The notes: generated by a model from the sequence alone, not told the origin. Shown: positions 24,730 through 36,010, counted from the first letter of the stretch. The stretch is DNA of 64,000 nucleotides from CAYOEJ01 sp964403015 (GCA_964403015.1 CAYOEJ010000003.1:21431-85430); one strand, 5' to 3'. A program made the numbers and translations.

Positions 24730-27700
24730 ATGTCCGAAATGCAGAGTAGCGAGCATGTTGATTGGCCTTCGGGCCTATATGAAAGAGTGGTTGACCGTGA
24801 ACTACGCGCAGCTCTGCATTCATTCGAAGATCGTGCGGTTATTCAAGCAGTCGATTCGGCCGATCTCCCTTATGTTCTAGCCGAGCACGTTCACACCCGG
24901 GTGCTCGACGCTCTGTTACAACTCCACGGCGACAATCGTCTGCTCTTGACGGATCAGGTACTTGAGCTCCTTGACGATTCAATTCGAGCCGATCTGTGTT
25001 CGCAAGAGCGATCCGCTGAGATTCCCCGTATTGCGCACCTTGATCTCACCGGGAAACCCGGTAAGAGGAGCGCCAGACAACTAACGGAGATTTCGTCGTC
25101 GTCGAATATGACGCCGACTCCACGTCCAAACACACCGCTTCTTGAGCCAATACTGCTGACGAACGCAGGTCATGAACCGGCAATTCAGTCGGAGCTGGCA
25201 AGCGAATTCTTGTCTGCAGATCGGGTGGACGTCATCATTGCCTTCGTAAAGTGGACTGGATTTCGGACTCTTGAAAGATCATTTGAGAATCTGCGGGCGC
25301 GTGGGGTTCCGGTGCGTTTGATTACGACGACGTACGTCGGTGCGACCGAACGCAAAGCCTTAGATCGTCTTGTTCGAGATTTTGGTGTGCAGGTGAAGAT
25401 TAACTACGCAGTCCAATCGACGCGTCTGCATGCCAAAGCCTGGATGATCTCGCGAAATACTGGATACCACACTGCTTTCATCGGCTCATCGAATCTTTCG
25501 AAGTCTGCCATGGTAGATGGGCTTGAGTGGAATGTTCGAGTCACCAAGAACTCGACACCGGCGGTGTTTGCGAAGTTCCAATCAACGTTTGAAACCTATT
25601 GGGAATCAGCAGAGTTTGAGAGGTACGACCCCGACGCGGATGCGGAGAGACTCGATGAGGCTCTTGCTGTAGCACGCGGGGATAAGACTCTGGATGTGCA
25701 GGCGCTTGACTTCTCACCAATCGAGGTTCGCCCCTATGCCTACCAGCAGCAGATGCTCAATGACCTCGAACTTTCTCGGCGCAGAGGGTTTCATGAGAAC
25801 CTGATTGTGGCCGCAACCGGCACGGGTAAGACGGTGGTTGCAGCGCTCGACTGGAAACGACTCTCAGACCAGCTGACGTTGGAATTGGGTCGAAGCCCGC
25901 GCACCCTGTTTGTGGCGCATCGTCAAGAAATCTTAAATCAGGCGCGAAAGACATTCATCGAGGTTGCAAAGAAGGCAGACCTTGGCGTCGCTACGAAACC
26001 GACGTTTAATGTTCGGGACGCAATTGCCGCGCTGCCGATGCACAACAATGTCTTTTTTGCGTCGATTCAGGCTCTTCATCACAAGGCGCTCCAAGGTATC
26101 GATAGGGACTTCTTCGACATCGTCATCGTGGACGAATTCCATCACGGACAGGCTCCCACCTATCGCAGATTGATGTCGCACGTCGCGCCGCGCGAGTTAC
26201 TAGCAATGACGGCTACCCCCGAGCGTAGTGATGGAGTGAGTGTTGCTCAGGAGTTCTTCGACGGCCGGATAGCAAGCGAAATGCGACTTTGGGAAGCCCT
26301 TGAAGAAGACATCCTCGTGCCATTCCATTACTTTCTCAACGCTGACGGTACAGATCTCTCTTCAGTGCCCATTCAGGCGGGGGATTATCGGTTGTCTGCG
26401 TTGAGTGATGTGTTCACCGGTGACCAAGCACGTGTGCGACTCATTGTTCGTGCGATTGCGGACAAGATTGCCTATCCGCAAAGCATGAGGGCGTTGTGTT
26501 TCTGCGTGGATATTGCGCACGCAGAGTTTATGGCGAGCGAACTTGGGCGTTATGGCTTCAAGGTTAAAGCGGTAACGTCACGAACGAATGTCGCTGAACG
26601 CCATCGCGCACTTCTCGATCTCGGCGAAGGAAAGCTGCAGATCATTTGCGCTGTCGACATCTTTAACGAGGGCGTCGATATCCCGCAGGTCGATACTTTG
26701 CTCATGCTGCGCCCGACCCAGTCGGCAACTGTATTCCTACAACAGTTGGGACGTGGTCTTCGAAGAGCGCCAAACAAGGCAATCCTGACAGTCCTCGATT
26801 TCGTAGGTAATCAGAATCGGGAGTTTCGTTTCGATCTGAAACTGCGGGCTCTGACCGGACGAAGTAGGCAACAGCTTGTTCACGGGGTAAGCGATGGCTT
26901 CAACACGTTACCTTCCGGATCGCAGATAGTTTTCGATGAGAAGTCACAGGAGATCGTTCTGCGTTCGCTTCGAGAAAGCTTGAATGTACCGGTTTCACGA
27001 CTTCCAGCAGATATCCGCGCATCAGCTAGGACCCGTCGGAAAACAGCGGGCATCTTTGAATATACGCTGAGTGAGTATCTTGAGGACTCACTGCTCGAAT
27101 TACCGGATATTTATCGGAGTTCGAGGTGGCAGAGCCGCCCGTTGAGTTTTGAGCGGCTTTCTATTCTTGCGAAGACCGGAGCGGATCTTCAGGACGATAG
27201 GTACGACGACGTGCGCTCCCGTTTTCGAGCCTTGTGCCGGGTCGATGATCTCGAGCGGCTCAGCGCATACCGTCAGATTATCGATGGTGCGGTGCCGCGA
27301 TCGGAGATGTCTCCGATTCTTGGGCAGTATGCGGATATGCTCGTTTACCTGATCTGGCCAAATGGCCAGCGGCCAAAAGGTGAGCGTTTCAAATCAATGG
27401 ATGAGGCGCTCGCGGTGTTGAGGGCAAATCCCGGGGTGGTGGAGGAAATCCATCAGATCATAGACGTGCGGACCTCTCAAGTTGATGGGCTCCATGATGA
27501 GCCTCAGTGGGACGTAGAGTCTCCGCTAAGGATTGGTGCGTCATATTCTCGCGAAGAGCTATTTGCTGCTCTAGGTGTGGGTCGAGGTCTTTCCGGCCAG
27601 ATGCCTGGCGGCATCCGGGAAGGTGTGCGTTACTGTCCAGAGACGAACACGGACGCACTTCTAATTACGCTTGTTAAGTCGGAAGCAGACTATTCACCGC

Positions 27701-27993
27701 AGACGATGTACAAGGACTATGCGCTGACTACAAGTAGGTTCCACTGGGAGTCCCAAAACCGTCTAACTCCATTGTCTTCAACTTCGATGAGGTATGAATC
27801 GGGAGCGAGCAACATTGCGCTATTCATCCGTGAAACCAAGACGGATCAGTTTGGAACCGGGGCCGCGTACATTTTTGCTGGACCCGCAAAGTATGTGAGC
27901 TCGCAGGGAAGTAAACCCGTGCAGTTCGTGTGGGATCTCGACCATGAGCTTCCTCCTGATCTTTACTTGAAGGCGCGCGCCGCGGGGGCGTGA
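24730..27993 (+). CDS. PLD nuclease-SF2 helicase-DUF3427 protein
   Basis: In this 1087-aa protein, residues about 1-120 are a helical N-terminus. Residues about 140-300 form a phospholipase-D-like nuclease half-site (HAK at 234-236, GSSN at 252-255). Residues about 330-750 form a superfamily-2 helicase: Walker A AATGTGKT about 361, DEFH 468-471, TATPER about 494, then FNEGVDIPQVDTLL and QQLGRGLRR. The C-terminal region (GVRYCPETNTDALLITL; DLDHELPPDLYLKA) is a DUF3427-type domain. The architecture resembles a nuclease-translocase such as an HsdR-like subunit, without a methylase neighbour. A role in restriction-like defence or DNA repair is inference. Confidence 0.88.
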   Translation: MSEMQSSEHVDWPSGLYERVVDRELRAALHSFEDRAVIQAVDSADLPYVLAEHVHTRVLDALLQLHGDNRLLLTDQVLELLDDSIRADLCSQERSAEIPRIAHLDLTGKPGKRSARQLTEISSSSNMTPTPRPNTPLLEPILLTNAGHEPAIQSELASEFLSADRVDVIIAFVKWTGFRTLERSFENLRARGVPVRLITTTYVGATERKALDRLVRDFGVQVKINYAVQSTRLHAKAWMISRNTGYHTAFIGSSNLSKSAMVDGLEWNVRVTKNSTPAVFAKFQSTFETYWESAEFERYDPDADAERLDEALAVARGDKTLDVQALDFSPIEVRPYAYQQQMLNDLELSRRRGFHENLIVAATGTGKTVVAALDWKRLSDQLTLELGRSPRTLFVAHRQEILNQARKTFIEVAKKADLGVATKPTFNVRDAIAALPMHNNVFFASIQALHHKALQGIDRDFFDIVIVDEFHHGQAPTYRRLMSHVAPRELLAMTATPERSDGVSVAQEFFDGRIASEMRLWEALEEDILVPFHYFLNADGTDLSSVPIQAGDYRLSALSDVFTGDQARVRLIVRAIADKIAYPQSMRALCFCVDIAHAEFMASELGRYGFKVKAVTSRTNVAERHRALLDLGEGKLQIICAVDIFNEGVDIPQVDTLLMLRPTQSATVFLQQLGRGLRRAPNKAILTVLDFVGNQNREFRFDLKLRALTGRSRQQLVHGVSDGFNTLPSGSQIVFDEKSQEIVLRSLRESLNVPVSRLPADIRASARTRRKTAGIFEYTLSEYLEDSLLELPDIYRSSRWQSRPLSFERLSILAKTGADLQDDRYDDVRSRFRALCRVDDLERLSAYRQIIDGAVPRSEMSPILGQYADMLVYLIWPNGQRPKGERFKSMDEALAVLRANPGVVEEIHQIIDVRTSQVDGLHDEPQWDVESPLRIGASYSREELFAALGVGRGLSGQMPGGIREGVRYCPETNTDALLITLVKSEADYSPQTMYKDYALTTSRFHWESQNRLTPLSSTSMRYESGASNIALFIRETKTDQFGTGAAYIFAGPAKYVSSQGSKPVQFVWDLDHELPPDLYLKARAAGA

Positions 27994-28041
27994 TGCGCGG
28001 GGTGTGACGTGCGGGTGGTGTGACCCGCGGGTGTGTGACGG
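27981..28041. repeat. 14-16-bp tandem repeat spanning the helicase stop
   Basis: Units cgcgggggcgtgatg, cgcggggtgtgacg, tgcgggtggtgtgacc and cgcgggtgtgtgacgg run from the last codons through the TGA (27991-27993) into non-coding DNA. Confidence 0.65.
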
Positions 28042-28083
28042 TCTTTCTGGCCGTTCACCCTGTTGTTGCCGTAGGTCTTTGTG

Positions 28084-28122
28084 CAGAAAGGGCGGACTCC
28101 CAATGGGAATCCGCCCTTTCTG
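28084..28122. terminator. Bidirectional terminator after the helicase gene
   Basis: A 13-bp stem, cagaaagggcgga (28084-28096) with tccgccctttctg (28110-28122), has A/T-rich outer edges. It lies between the convergent helicase and 5'-nucleotidase genes. Confidence 0.8.
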
Positions 28123-28198
28123 TTGTCCAGTCAGCTGGTGCTGGTCAGCGAGACCGAGCGAAGCTCGATGTCACATCAGGCCTGCCTCTGACAGGTGA

Positions 28199-30274
28199 TC
28201 AGCGACCGCGTCGGCGCAAGAAGGATAGCAATCCTCCAACAACCAGCAGAACGATGGCGATGATGATGATCGTTCGTACTGCCGCACCGGTATTGGAGAG
28301 GTTCTCCTCGTCCGGTGAGACGGGATCGCTCGGATCCTGCGGTGCTGGCTTGACCGTGTCGTCGTCGTCAACTGGTGTTGGCGATACTGGATCCGTTGGC
28401 TCCGTAGGTGTTGGAGGCTCGGTTGGCTCGACCGGCGTCGTCGGCTCGGTCGGTTCAACCGGCGTCGTCGGCTCGGTCGGTTCCTCAGTCTCCACGGAAG
28501 AGGTGCTGAGCGTCCAGTTCTTCACAAAGAAGTCATCGGGGTTGATGACTTCGTTCTGAATGGCCCAGTCGATCATGAGATCGCGAATGGACTTAACCTC
28601 GTCGTAGCGCACTGGGGCGTCCGCGACGTGTGGATAATTCTGTCCACCGGATTGACGGTAGTTGTTGATTGCGAGAATGAAGCGATCGTCGTCGGCAACT
28701 GGAGTTCCGTCCGGATGGCTCAGATTCTCAATGCGCTCGCCAACCGGCTTTGAGATGTTCACGTGGTAGTTCACGCCGGAAAGAACGTCGAGCGCATAAT
28801 CCGGGATGTTGCGGTTGCCGTCGCTGGCGTTGGTAACGGTGGACCAATCCTCAATCTCAGCTCCAGGCTCCTGCTGCACGTAGTAGCGAGCAGACCACTC
28901 GAGGTAATTCTTCACCTGAGCACCGGTGAGTTCCACGCCGAGAAGCGTGTTGTCGAAAGTGTAAAGACCCGCCATGTTTGCAATCGTGACGTCACCTTCG
29001 GGGAAGACGGCGTTACGCGAGAACGGCGATGCCTCGGCGAGAACCGGAATACCCTCGTACTCGGTGCCGGCTAGACCGCGCTCAACTTCTTCGGTCTGAA
29101 CTTTGTTCACGAAGTCAAGAATGGGGGTGTCTTCCCAAGGGGAGGTGGCGCCCGACATGGTCTCTGTTGCGGTTGCGACCTTGGTGGCTACCCATTCGTT
29201 AGTGCCATCGTGCCAAGGTTGAGCAGCATCAATCACGCCCTGATGTGGAGCGTAGTTTGGTGCATGCATTGCTTCAGCGGTGGGGCGCAACTCCTCGGTC
29301 CAAGAAACCGTGGGTTCGCCGTCGTCGCCGATAATGATCGGGACCGTGACGTTCGCGAGGAAACGCCCATGGTAGCCGGGCTGGGACCAGAGGACGGTGC
29401 CGCCGTCGGAATTCGTGAAGTACTGCTGTACGTCGCGAGTCGAATGCGAGTGACCACCGATGATCACGTCGATGCCGGGGACGTTCTCGGCCAGCGAGGT
29501 GCCGACGTCGTGGTTAAGATCCGCAGGATCCCAGACGTAACCAGCCTCGTTGAGGCCCGTGTGGGCGAGAACGACGACGACGTCAGCCTGCTCTTCGACG
29601 ACCGGAACCCACTGTTCGGCAGCTACGACGACGTCCTGGAATTCGAGAATTCCTTCGACGAAGCCGCGGTCCCAAATGCGGACGCCAGGGGTCACGAGGC
29701 CAATGACGCCAATGTCAATGGTCTGACCGTTGACGGTTTCCTTCGAGATGATTTCGTAGGGCTTGAGGTAGGGTTCGCCAGTTGCTACATCGATAACGTT
29801 CGCACCGAGAAGCGGCATGTTGAGGTTGCCAGCGTACTGCTGGAGATCCTCGAGATCATAGTTAAACTCGTGGTTGCCGACTGTTCCGGCGTCGTACTTG
29901 AGGTAGTTAAAGACTGAGGCGACGGGATCGACCGTGCCTTCTTCGCGCTCTTGGTGGTAGTAGGTCTGGAGCGGATTGCCCTGATTGGCGTCACCGTTAT
30001 CGACGAGCAGCACAGAGTTTTCACCCTTCTCTGCTCGAACCTCGGAAATGGCTGTCGCGAGACGATCCAAGCCTCGCGCATCCTCCGGATCCTCGGCTCC
30101 AAAAGGCTCACCTACGAAGTAATCCCAATCGACCATGTGACCGTGTAGGTCAGTGGTGGCAAGGATCGTGAACTCGTCTGTGGTTTCAGGTTGTGTGGTT
30201 GCAGTTGCGGTTGCGGTTGCCGGAGCCAAAATGAGTGCGGCTGCGGCCACCGCGGACGTTGCTAATTTCTTCAC
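28199..30274 (-). CDS. Cell-wall-anchored 5'-nucleotidase / 2',3'-cyclic phosphodiesterase
   Basis: The 691-aa secreted enzyme has a signal peptide (residues 1-28, ending AAALILAPATATA) and an N-terminal calcineurin-like metallophosphatase domain. Its motifs are TTDLHGHMVD, VGNHEFNYD and IIGGHSHSTRD. A C-terminal 5'-nucleotidase domain (residues about 350-590) follows. A Pro/Thr/Glu/Val repeat stretch (PTEPTTPVE) leads to LSNTG, a hydrophobic helix and RRRGR, a sortase-type anchor with a non-LPXTG motif. It probably releases nucleosides and phosphate at the surface. Start is GTG 30274 with ggagg 6 nt upstream; the longer frame from 30307 lacks an RBS. Confidence 0.92.
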   Translation of the reverse strand: MKKLATSAVAAAALILAPATATATATTQPETTDEFTILATTDLHGHMVDWDYFVGEPFGAEDPEDARGLDRLATAISEVRAEKGENSVLLVDNGDANQGNPLQTYYHQEREEGTVDPVASVFNYLKYDAGTVGNHEFNYDLEDLQQYAGNLNMPLLGANVIDVATGEPYLKPYEIISKETVNGQTIDIGVIGLVTPGVRIWDRGFVEGILEFQDVVVAAEQWVPVVEEQADVVVVLAHTGLNEAGYVWDPADLNHDVGTSLAENVPGIDVIIGGHSHSTRDVQQYFTNSDGGTVLWSQPGYHGRFLANVTVPIIIGDDGEPTVSWTEELRPTAEAMHAPNYAPHQGVIDAAQPWHDGTNEWVATKVATATETMSGATSPWEDTPILDFVNKVQTEEVERGLAGTEYEGIPVLAEASPFSRNAVFPEGDVTIANMAGLYTFDNTLLGVELTGAQVKNYLEWSARYYVQQEPGAEIEDWSTVTNASDGNRNIPDYALDVLSGVNYHVNISKPVGERIENLSHPDGTPVADDDRFILAINNYRQSGGQNYPHVADAPVRYDEVKSIRDLMIDWAIQNEVINPDDFFVKNWTLSTSSVETEEPTEPTTPVEPTEPTTPVEPTEPPTPTEPTDPVSPTPVDDDDTVKPAPQDPSDPVSPDEENLSNTGAAVRTIIIIAIVLLVVGGLLSFLRRRGR

Positions 30275-30439
30275 GTGATTCCTCCTTCGCCCCCAACTAT
30301 GTCTCAAATCGTGACCTTAAGAAAGGTTTTAGCGGAAGTTTCGTGAATGGGTGAGGTGAGGGGTGAGGGGTGTGGAAAGATGGGGCGTTTTAGAAGTTGT
30401 GGAAAGATGACGTTTGGTAGTTTTCGTTCAATTTAGGTG

Positions 30440-30468
30440 TTGACAGATTCGAACAGGCGTTCTAAACT
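30440..30468 (+). promoter_or_regulatory. Promoter with embedded LexA/SOS box for the DUF222-HNH gene
   Basis: TTGACA (30440-30445) and TAAACT (30463-30468) are spaced by 17 bp. The spacer ends with GAACAGGCGTTC (30451-30462), an exact GAAC-N4-GTTC palindrome preceded by c. This is the Gram-positive/actinobacterial LexA box, placed where bound LexA would block RNA polymerase. Confidence 0.75.
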
Positions 30469-30544
30469 GGAGGTAGTTGAGTGGACATGCGAGTAGTGGA
30501 GCAATAGTCCGTAGATGGAAGTGAGCTTGGAGGAGGCGATCGAC

Positions 30545-32488
30545 GTGGATGACTTATTTGATCCGTTTGGCTACGCGATTGCTGACGACGCCGGGATGGC
30601 AGTAACTCCGGGCGCTTCCGTAGAAGCCGGTGCTTTTGAGAATCCGCCATCTTCTGGTTCTACGTTCCGGGTAGCGGCGAGGTCGAGTGGGAACTGTGCT
30701 TCAACAGTGCCGGAGCTGGTGTCGGCACCGGTGGCGCTCCCGGAGTCGGAGTGGGTGGCGAGTGGCGCCGAAGACAAGCGTGTTGAGGAATCCCTAGCTT
30801 CACTGAGTGTGGCACTAGATCGATTGGCTTCTGTGGGTTTTGATGTGCTGTCGACGACGGCGAGGCTTGAGACATCGCGGAAGCTTGCGAATGTTGAAAA
30901 TCGAGTCGCTGCACTGCGATCCACCGTATTGGCATGTATTGAGCGCGGGGGTGATCTCGAGGGACAAGGCGCTCGCACGCTGCCTGAACTTGAGCGGCAG
31001 CACTCAGGGAATTCCATTGGTACGAGCCGAAAGAATATAGCGAGGGCGAAAGCTCTCGATGAGGATCTTCCAAAGTTTAAGCAAGCGTTCTTGGACGGGG
31101 AGATCACCCAGGAGCACGTTGATGTCATCCGTGAAATTACTCGAGACCCGCAGGTGAAGGAGAAGCTTGCCGATCCTGACGCGGGCGAGGCGAGCCTTGT
31201 TGAAATCGCGAAGATTGCTGATGCTGGCGAGTTCCGAAAGCGCGCGAGGGTGTGGAAGACGAAACATCGCCCGCGGGTAGCTGAGCGCGAGCACGCTCGG
31301 GAGCTCCGGCAAGAGACTTTGACTCTCTTTCAAGACTCCTCTGGATGGGTATTGAAAGGGTGGTTCACCGCGCTGAACGGCGAAATGCTGAACCAAGCTT
31401 TGGAAGCCATGATGGGAGTGCCCACCAAAGGCGACCCGCGGCTGCCAAATGAGCGCCGGGCGGGGGCGCTCACGGAACTTGTCAGTAGCCGCCTTGACCA
31501 TGGCGACCTCCTCAGTTCGTCGAGGGTAAGGCCGCACATCTCCGTTCACGTGCCACTCGAGACCATCGTTGCAGCAACTTCTGCTGGGCGTGCGGGTGAT
31601 GGCAACACCGGGGATGCCAACAGCGCGGATGCTAGCGATGCAGATGGCAGCAATGCGGATGGCGCAAGCGGCGGGGGAAACATTGCGGACGGTGCAACTG
31701 GTTCCAGCGATGTTGGCGATCCGATCTGTATTCTCGTGGGCGACTCGCTGGCGAGGGAGCTGCGGGACATGCGTGGCACTGGTCGGTTAAAGAGGTCCTC
31801 AGCTACAGCTACAGCTACATCTACAACTGGATCTTCAGCTTCAGCTTCGAGCGCGATTCCGGTTTCTGGTGGAGACGGTCGTCAAAGGCAGAACTTGGTG
31901 AATAGTAGCGGTGGAGAGATTTCATGTCCGGTTCACGGCCTCCAAGGGGAGTGCGTACAGAAACTAGCAGATCTCCGCGAGCAGGTCGGTTCAGCAATCA
32001 GTCAGATTAGAACGAGATCAAATCCGGATCTTTTCACGGGAATGGAACCGGCGACCTTGGATGATGGAACGCCGCTGGTGCCATCACAATTAGATACGCT
32101 GCTATGCGACTCATTTGTGCGGCGGGTGGTTTTCGGGCCTGATGGCGAGCCGCTGGATATCGGTCGAAAGGATCGGTTGTGCAACGCGAATCAGGTGAGA
32201 GCGGTTATTGCTCGTGATCGAACGTGCAGATTCCCGGGTTGCAGTCACACTGTGACTGCCTCGAAGATACATCACGCTCAGCATTGGGAAAACGGCGGGC
32301 CTAGCGATATCGACAACCTCGTCATGCTCTGTTGGCATCACCATCAACATGTTCACCGACAAAACATCGATGTTTACCATCACGCTGGTGGGTGGGTGTT
32401 CGCTGACAGTAGCGGAATTATCGGAGTTACGATGCACGAGTCTGCCCGTTCGCGAGCAGGGAACCGGCAGATGGCGAGTGCAAACTAG
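30545..32488 (+). CDS. DUF222-HNH endonuclease (13E12-like family)
   Basis: The 647-aa protein has a DUF222 region (residues about 80-340: LETSRKLANVENRVAALRST, FKQAFLDGEITQEHVDVI) and a C-terminal HNH nuclease. HNH motifs are RTCRFPGCSHTVTASKIHHA, then HWENGGPSDIDNLVMLCWHH and HHQHVH. A low-complexity Ser/Asn/Asp/Gly/Ala stretch separates them (near 31590-31850). Start: GTG 30545 follows aggagg by 8 nt; ATG 30515 has no clear RBS but is also possible. DUF222-HNH proteins are abundant in actinobacteria and several mycobacterial ones are LexA-controlled, which fits the SOS box upstream. Confidence 0.88.
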   Translation: MDDLFDPFGYAIADDAGMAVTPGASVEAGAFENPPSSGSTFRVAARSSGNCASTVPELVSAPVALPESEWVASGAEDKRVEESLASLSVALDRLASVGFDVLSTTARLETSRKLANVENRVAALRSTVLACIERGGDLEGQGARTLPELERQHSGNSIGTSRKNIARAKALDEDLPKFKQAFLDGEITQEHVDVIREITRDPQVKEKLADPDAGEASLVEIAKIADAGEFRKRARVWKTKHRPRVAEREHARELRQETLTLFQDSSGWVLKGWFTALNGEMLNQALEAMMGVPTKGDPRLPNERRAGALTELVSSRLDHGDLLSSSRVRPHISVHVPLETIVAATSAGRAGDGNTGDANSADASDADGSNADGASGGGNIADGATGSSDVGDPICILVGDSLARELRDMRGTGRLKRSSATATATSTTGSSASASSAIPVSGGDGRQRQNLVNSSGGEISCPVHGLQGECVQKLADLREQVGSAISQIRTRSNPDLFTGMEPATLDDGTPLVPSQLDTLLCDSFVRRVVFGPDGEPLDIGRKDRLCNANQVRAVIARDRTCRFPGCSHTVTASKIHHAQHWENGGPSDIDNLVMLCWHHHQHVHRQNIDVYHHAGGWVFADSSGIIGVTMHESARSRAGNRQMASAN

Positions 32489-32492
32489 CTGA

Positions 32493-32699
32493 GCCTGAGC
32501 GAGATACGCGTAACTGACTGAGATGCACGTAACTCAGCGAGATACGCGTAACTGACTGAGATGCACGTAACTCAGCGAGGTACGTAACTGACTGAGATGC
32601 ACGTAACTCAGCGAGGTACGTAACTGACTGAGACGCACGTAACTCAGCGAGATACGCGTAACTTACCGAGTCTTACCGAGTCTTACCGAGGAAGGCGAG
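32493..32699. repeat. Tandem array of ~19-bp alternating units
   Basis: Alternating 17-19-bp units gcgagatacgcgtaactga and ctgagatgcacgtaactca repeat about four times each, then short 10-bp ttaccgagtc units. The array begins just after the HNH stop codon and reaches the next gap. It fills the 340-bp stretch to the M20 gene; no gene is seen there. Confidence 0.85.
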
Positions 32700-32703
32700 C
32701 GCC

Positions 32704-32803
32704 NNNNNNNNNNNNNNNNNNNNNNNNNNNNNNNNNNNNNNNNNNNNNNNNNNNNNNNNNNNNNNNNNNNNNNNNNNNNNNNNNNNNNNNNNNNNNNNNN
32801 NNN
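32704..32803. other. Assembly gap with identical 55-bp flanks (probably no missing DNA)
   Basis: The 55 bp before the gap (32649-32703) are identical to the 55 bp after it (32804-32858). This is what two contigs overlapping by a k-mer-length end would give if they were spaced with 100 N instead of merged. Confidence 0.9.
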
Positions 32804-32827
32804 GAGATACGCGTAACTTACCGAGTC

Positions 32828-34040
32828 TTACCGAGTCTTACCGAGGAAGGCGAGCGCCGCCGATGTGGCGGCCTCGATAGCGGTCTGCAGCGTGGGCTGG
32901 AGGGCAGGAGCGAACTTGGGGTTGTGGTTCGCGTAGACCTCTTGGTCCTCGGTGAAGCCGCCGACTCCCCAATAACAGTAGGGGATTCCAAAAGCACGTG
33001 GAATGTTTGAGAAGTCTTCCGGTGCTGTAGCTGGAACGAAAACGTCGACCCGGTCCTCACCGAAATGGTTGATGAAAGATTTGGGGACGGACTCAGCGAC
33101 GACTGCGTCGTTGTCAGTCAGTGGATACTCGTCATAATCGATAATTTCGGGCTCGCGAGGCGAGGCGCTGGCCGCGCATTCTGCACGAACGATACGGTCG
33201 ACAGCCTTGATCAACTGTTGCGGGTCTCGTCGGAGTAGGCACGAACATTGATCTGAAGAGTCGCCGAGTCCGGGATGATGTTGGCCTTTGTGCCGGCCTG
33301 TACCGAGCCTACGGTGACTACTCCGAATTCATTCGGTGCCAACTCGCGGGCGATGATCGTCTGGAGACGAACAACGATTGTTGACGCGAGCACAACTGGG
33401 TCGATACCCAGATGAGGCATAGAGGCGTGCGTTCCCACACCGATAACCTTGACAGCGATCGAGGCACCGGTGGAAAGCACGGGTCCGGCAGCTACTGCCA
33501 CCTTACCTGCGACAGGATCAGTCAAGACGTGTTGGCCGAGAGCGCCGGAAGGCGTCGGGATCTTGTCTGCGAGTCCGTCCTCGACCATCGATGTCGCACC
33601 CTCAGCTGTTTCTTCGCCGGGCTGGAAAAGAGCGATGTAAGTTCCCGTCCGGGCATCCCTGTTTTCAGCCAGGATTCGAGCTGCACCAAGACCTGCCGCA
33701 ATATGGAAATCGTGACCGCAAGCATGCATGACCGGCTGCACCACGCCTTCGGCGTCCTGCTGGTTCTTGTCGACGCATACTCGAGACCGGTCTCCTCCTT
33801 AACAGGGATGCCGTCGAAATCGGCGCGGAAGAGGATTGTTTCTCCGTCACCATTCTCAAGGACCCCAACAACCCCACCGCCGATTTGCTGAACCGAATAG
33901 CCGTACGATTCGAGTTCATCGACGATGGTTTCGACTGTCTCAGTCTCAAGCATCGACAGCTCAGGATTTTGATGGAAGTGCTTATAGAGCCGCTCCGAAT
34001 CAGCCTGAGTATCTTTGATGACGCTTGCAAGGTCGTGCAT
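32828..34040 (-). pseudogene. M20-family amidohydrolase, two frameshifts
   Basis: Three reading frames together spell one M20D peptidase/amidohydrolase (about 400 aa). Part one (ATG 34040) carries HQNPELSMLETETVETIV and FRADFDGIPVKEETGLEYAS. Part two carries PVMHACGHDFHIAAGLGAAR (metal ligands Cys/His), FQPGEETAEGA and GVGTHASMPHLGIDPV. Part three carries DFSNIPRAFGIPYCYWGVGG. One base is missing near 33768 (acaag, expected acaaag) and another near 33216 (cgcaac, expected cgccaac). Either the gene is decayed or the assembly has indel errors. Members hydrolyse N-acyl amino acids such as hippurate or IAA conjugates. A gap lies directly upstream. Confidence 0.82.
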
Positions 34041-34047
34041 TAATCCT

Positions 34048-34147
34048 NNNNNNNNNNNNNNNNNNNNNNNNNNNNNNNNNNNNNNNNNNNNNNNNNNNNN
34101 NNNNNNNNNNNNNNNNNNNNNNNNNNNNNNNNNNNNNNNNNNNNNNN
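34048..34147. other. Assembly gap (100 N)
   Basis: The gap lies just upstream of the M20 gene start. The flanks share no 55-bp identity. The 112 bp between the gap and the pgm stop hold only a short minus-strand frame entering the gap from GTG 34212, which I cannot assign. Confidence 0.95.
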
Positions 34148-34259
34148 CGGTCAATTTTCGCTGCATCTCGTTCAACCGGCTCGATCTCGTCGAATCCGCT
34201 GACGAGCGGCACCGATCATCGGTTCGATCAGCGATACCGATCCAGCCGGCGTGATTGTG

Positions 34260-35942
<1,683 letters not shown>

Positions 35943-36010
35943 AGTCCCATAATCTCACTGAACGGAGAAAAGGTTAAGCACTTCCGGACGGAATCTTTCC
36001 TGAGCGGATT

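Noticed and set aside
30481..30507. Eight-codon leader frame (GTG GAC ATG ... TAG) with ggagg upstream, before the HNH gene
   Set aside because: It could be a translated leader, but nothing (amino-acid bias, attenuator hairpin) supports a function; left as a curiosity.
32493..32699. Possible CRISPR array
   Set aside because: Units are contiguous 17-19-bp tandem repeats without unique spacers, and no cas genes are present.
34148..34259. Short minus-strand frame from GTG 34212 into the gap
   Set aside because: About 21 residues with no recognisable family and no clear RBS; it could be the start of a gene lost in the gap, but this cannot be supported.
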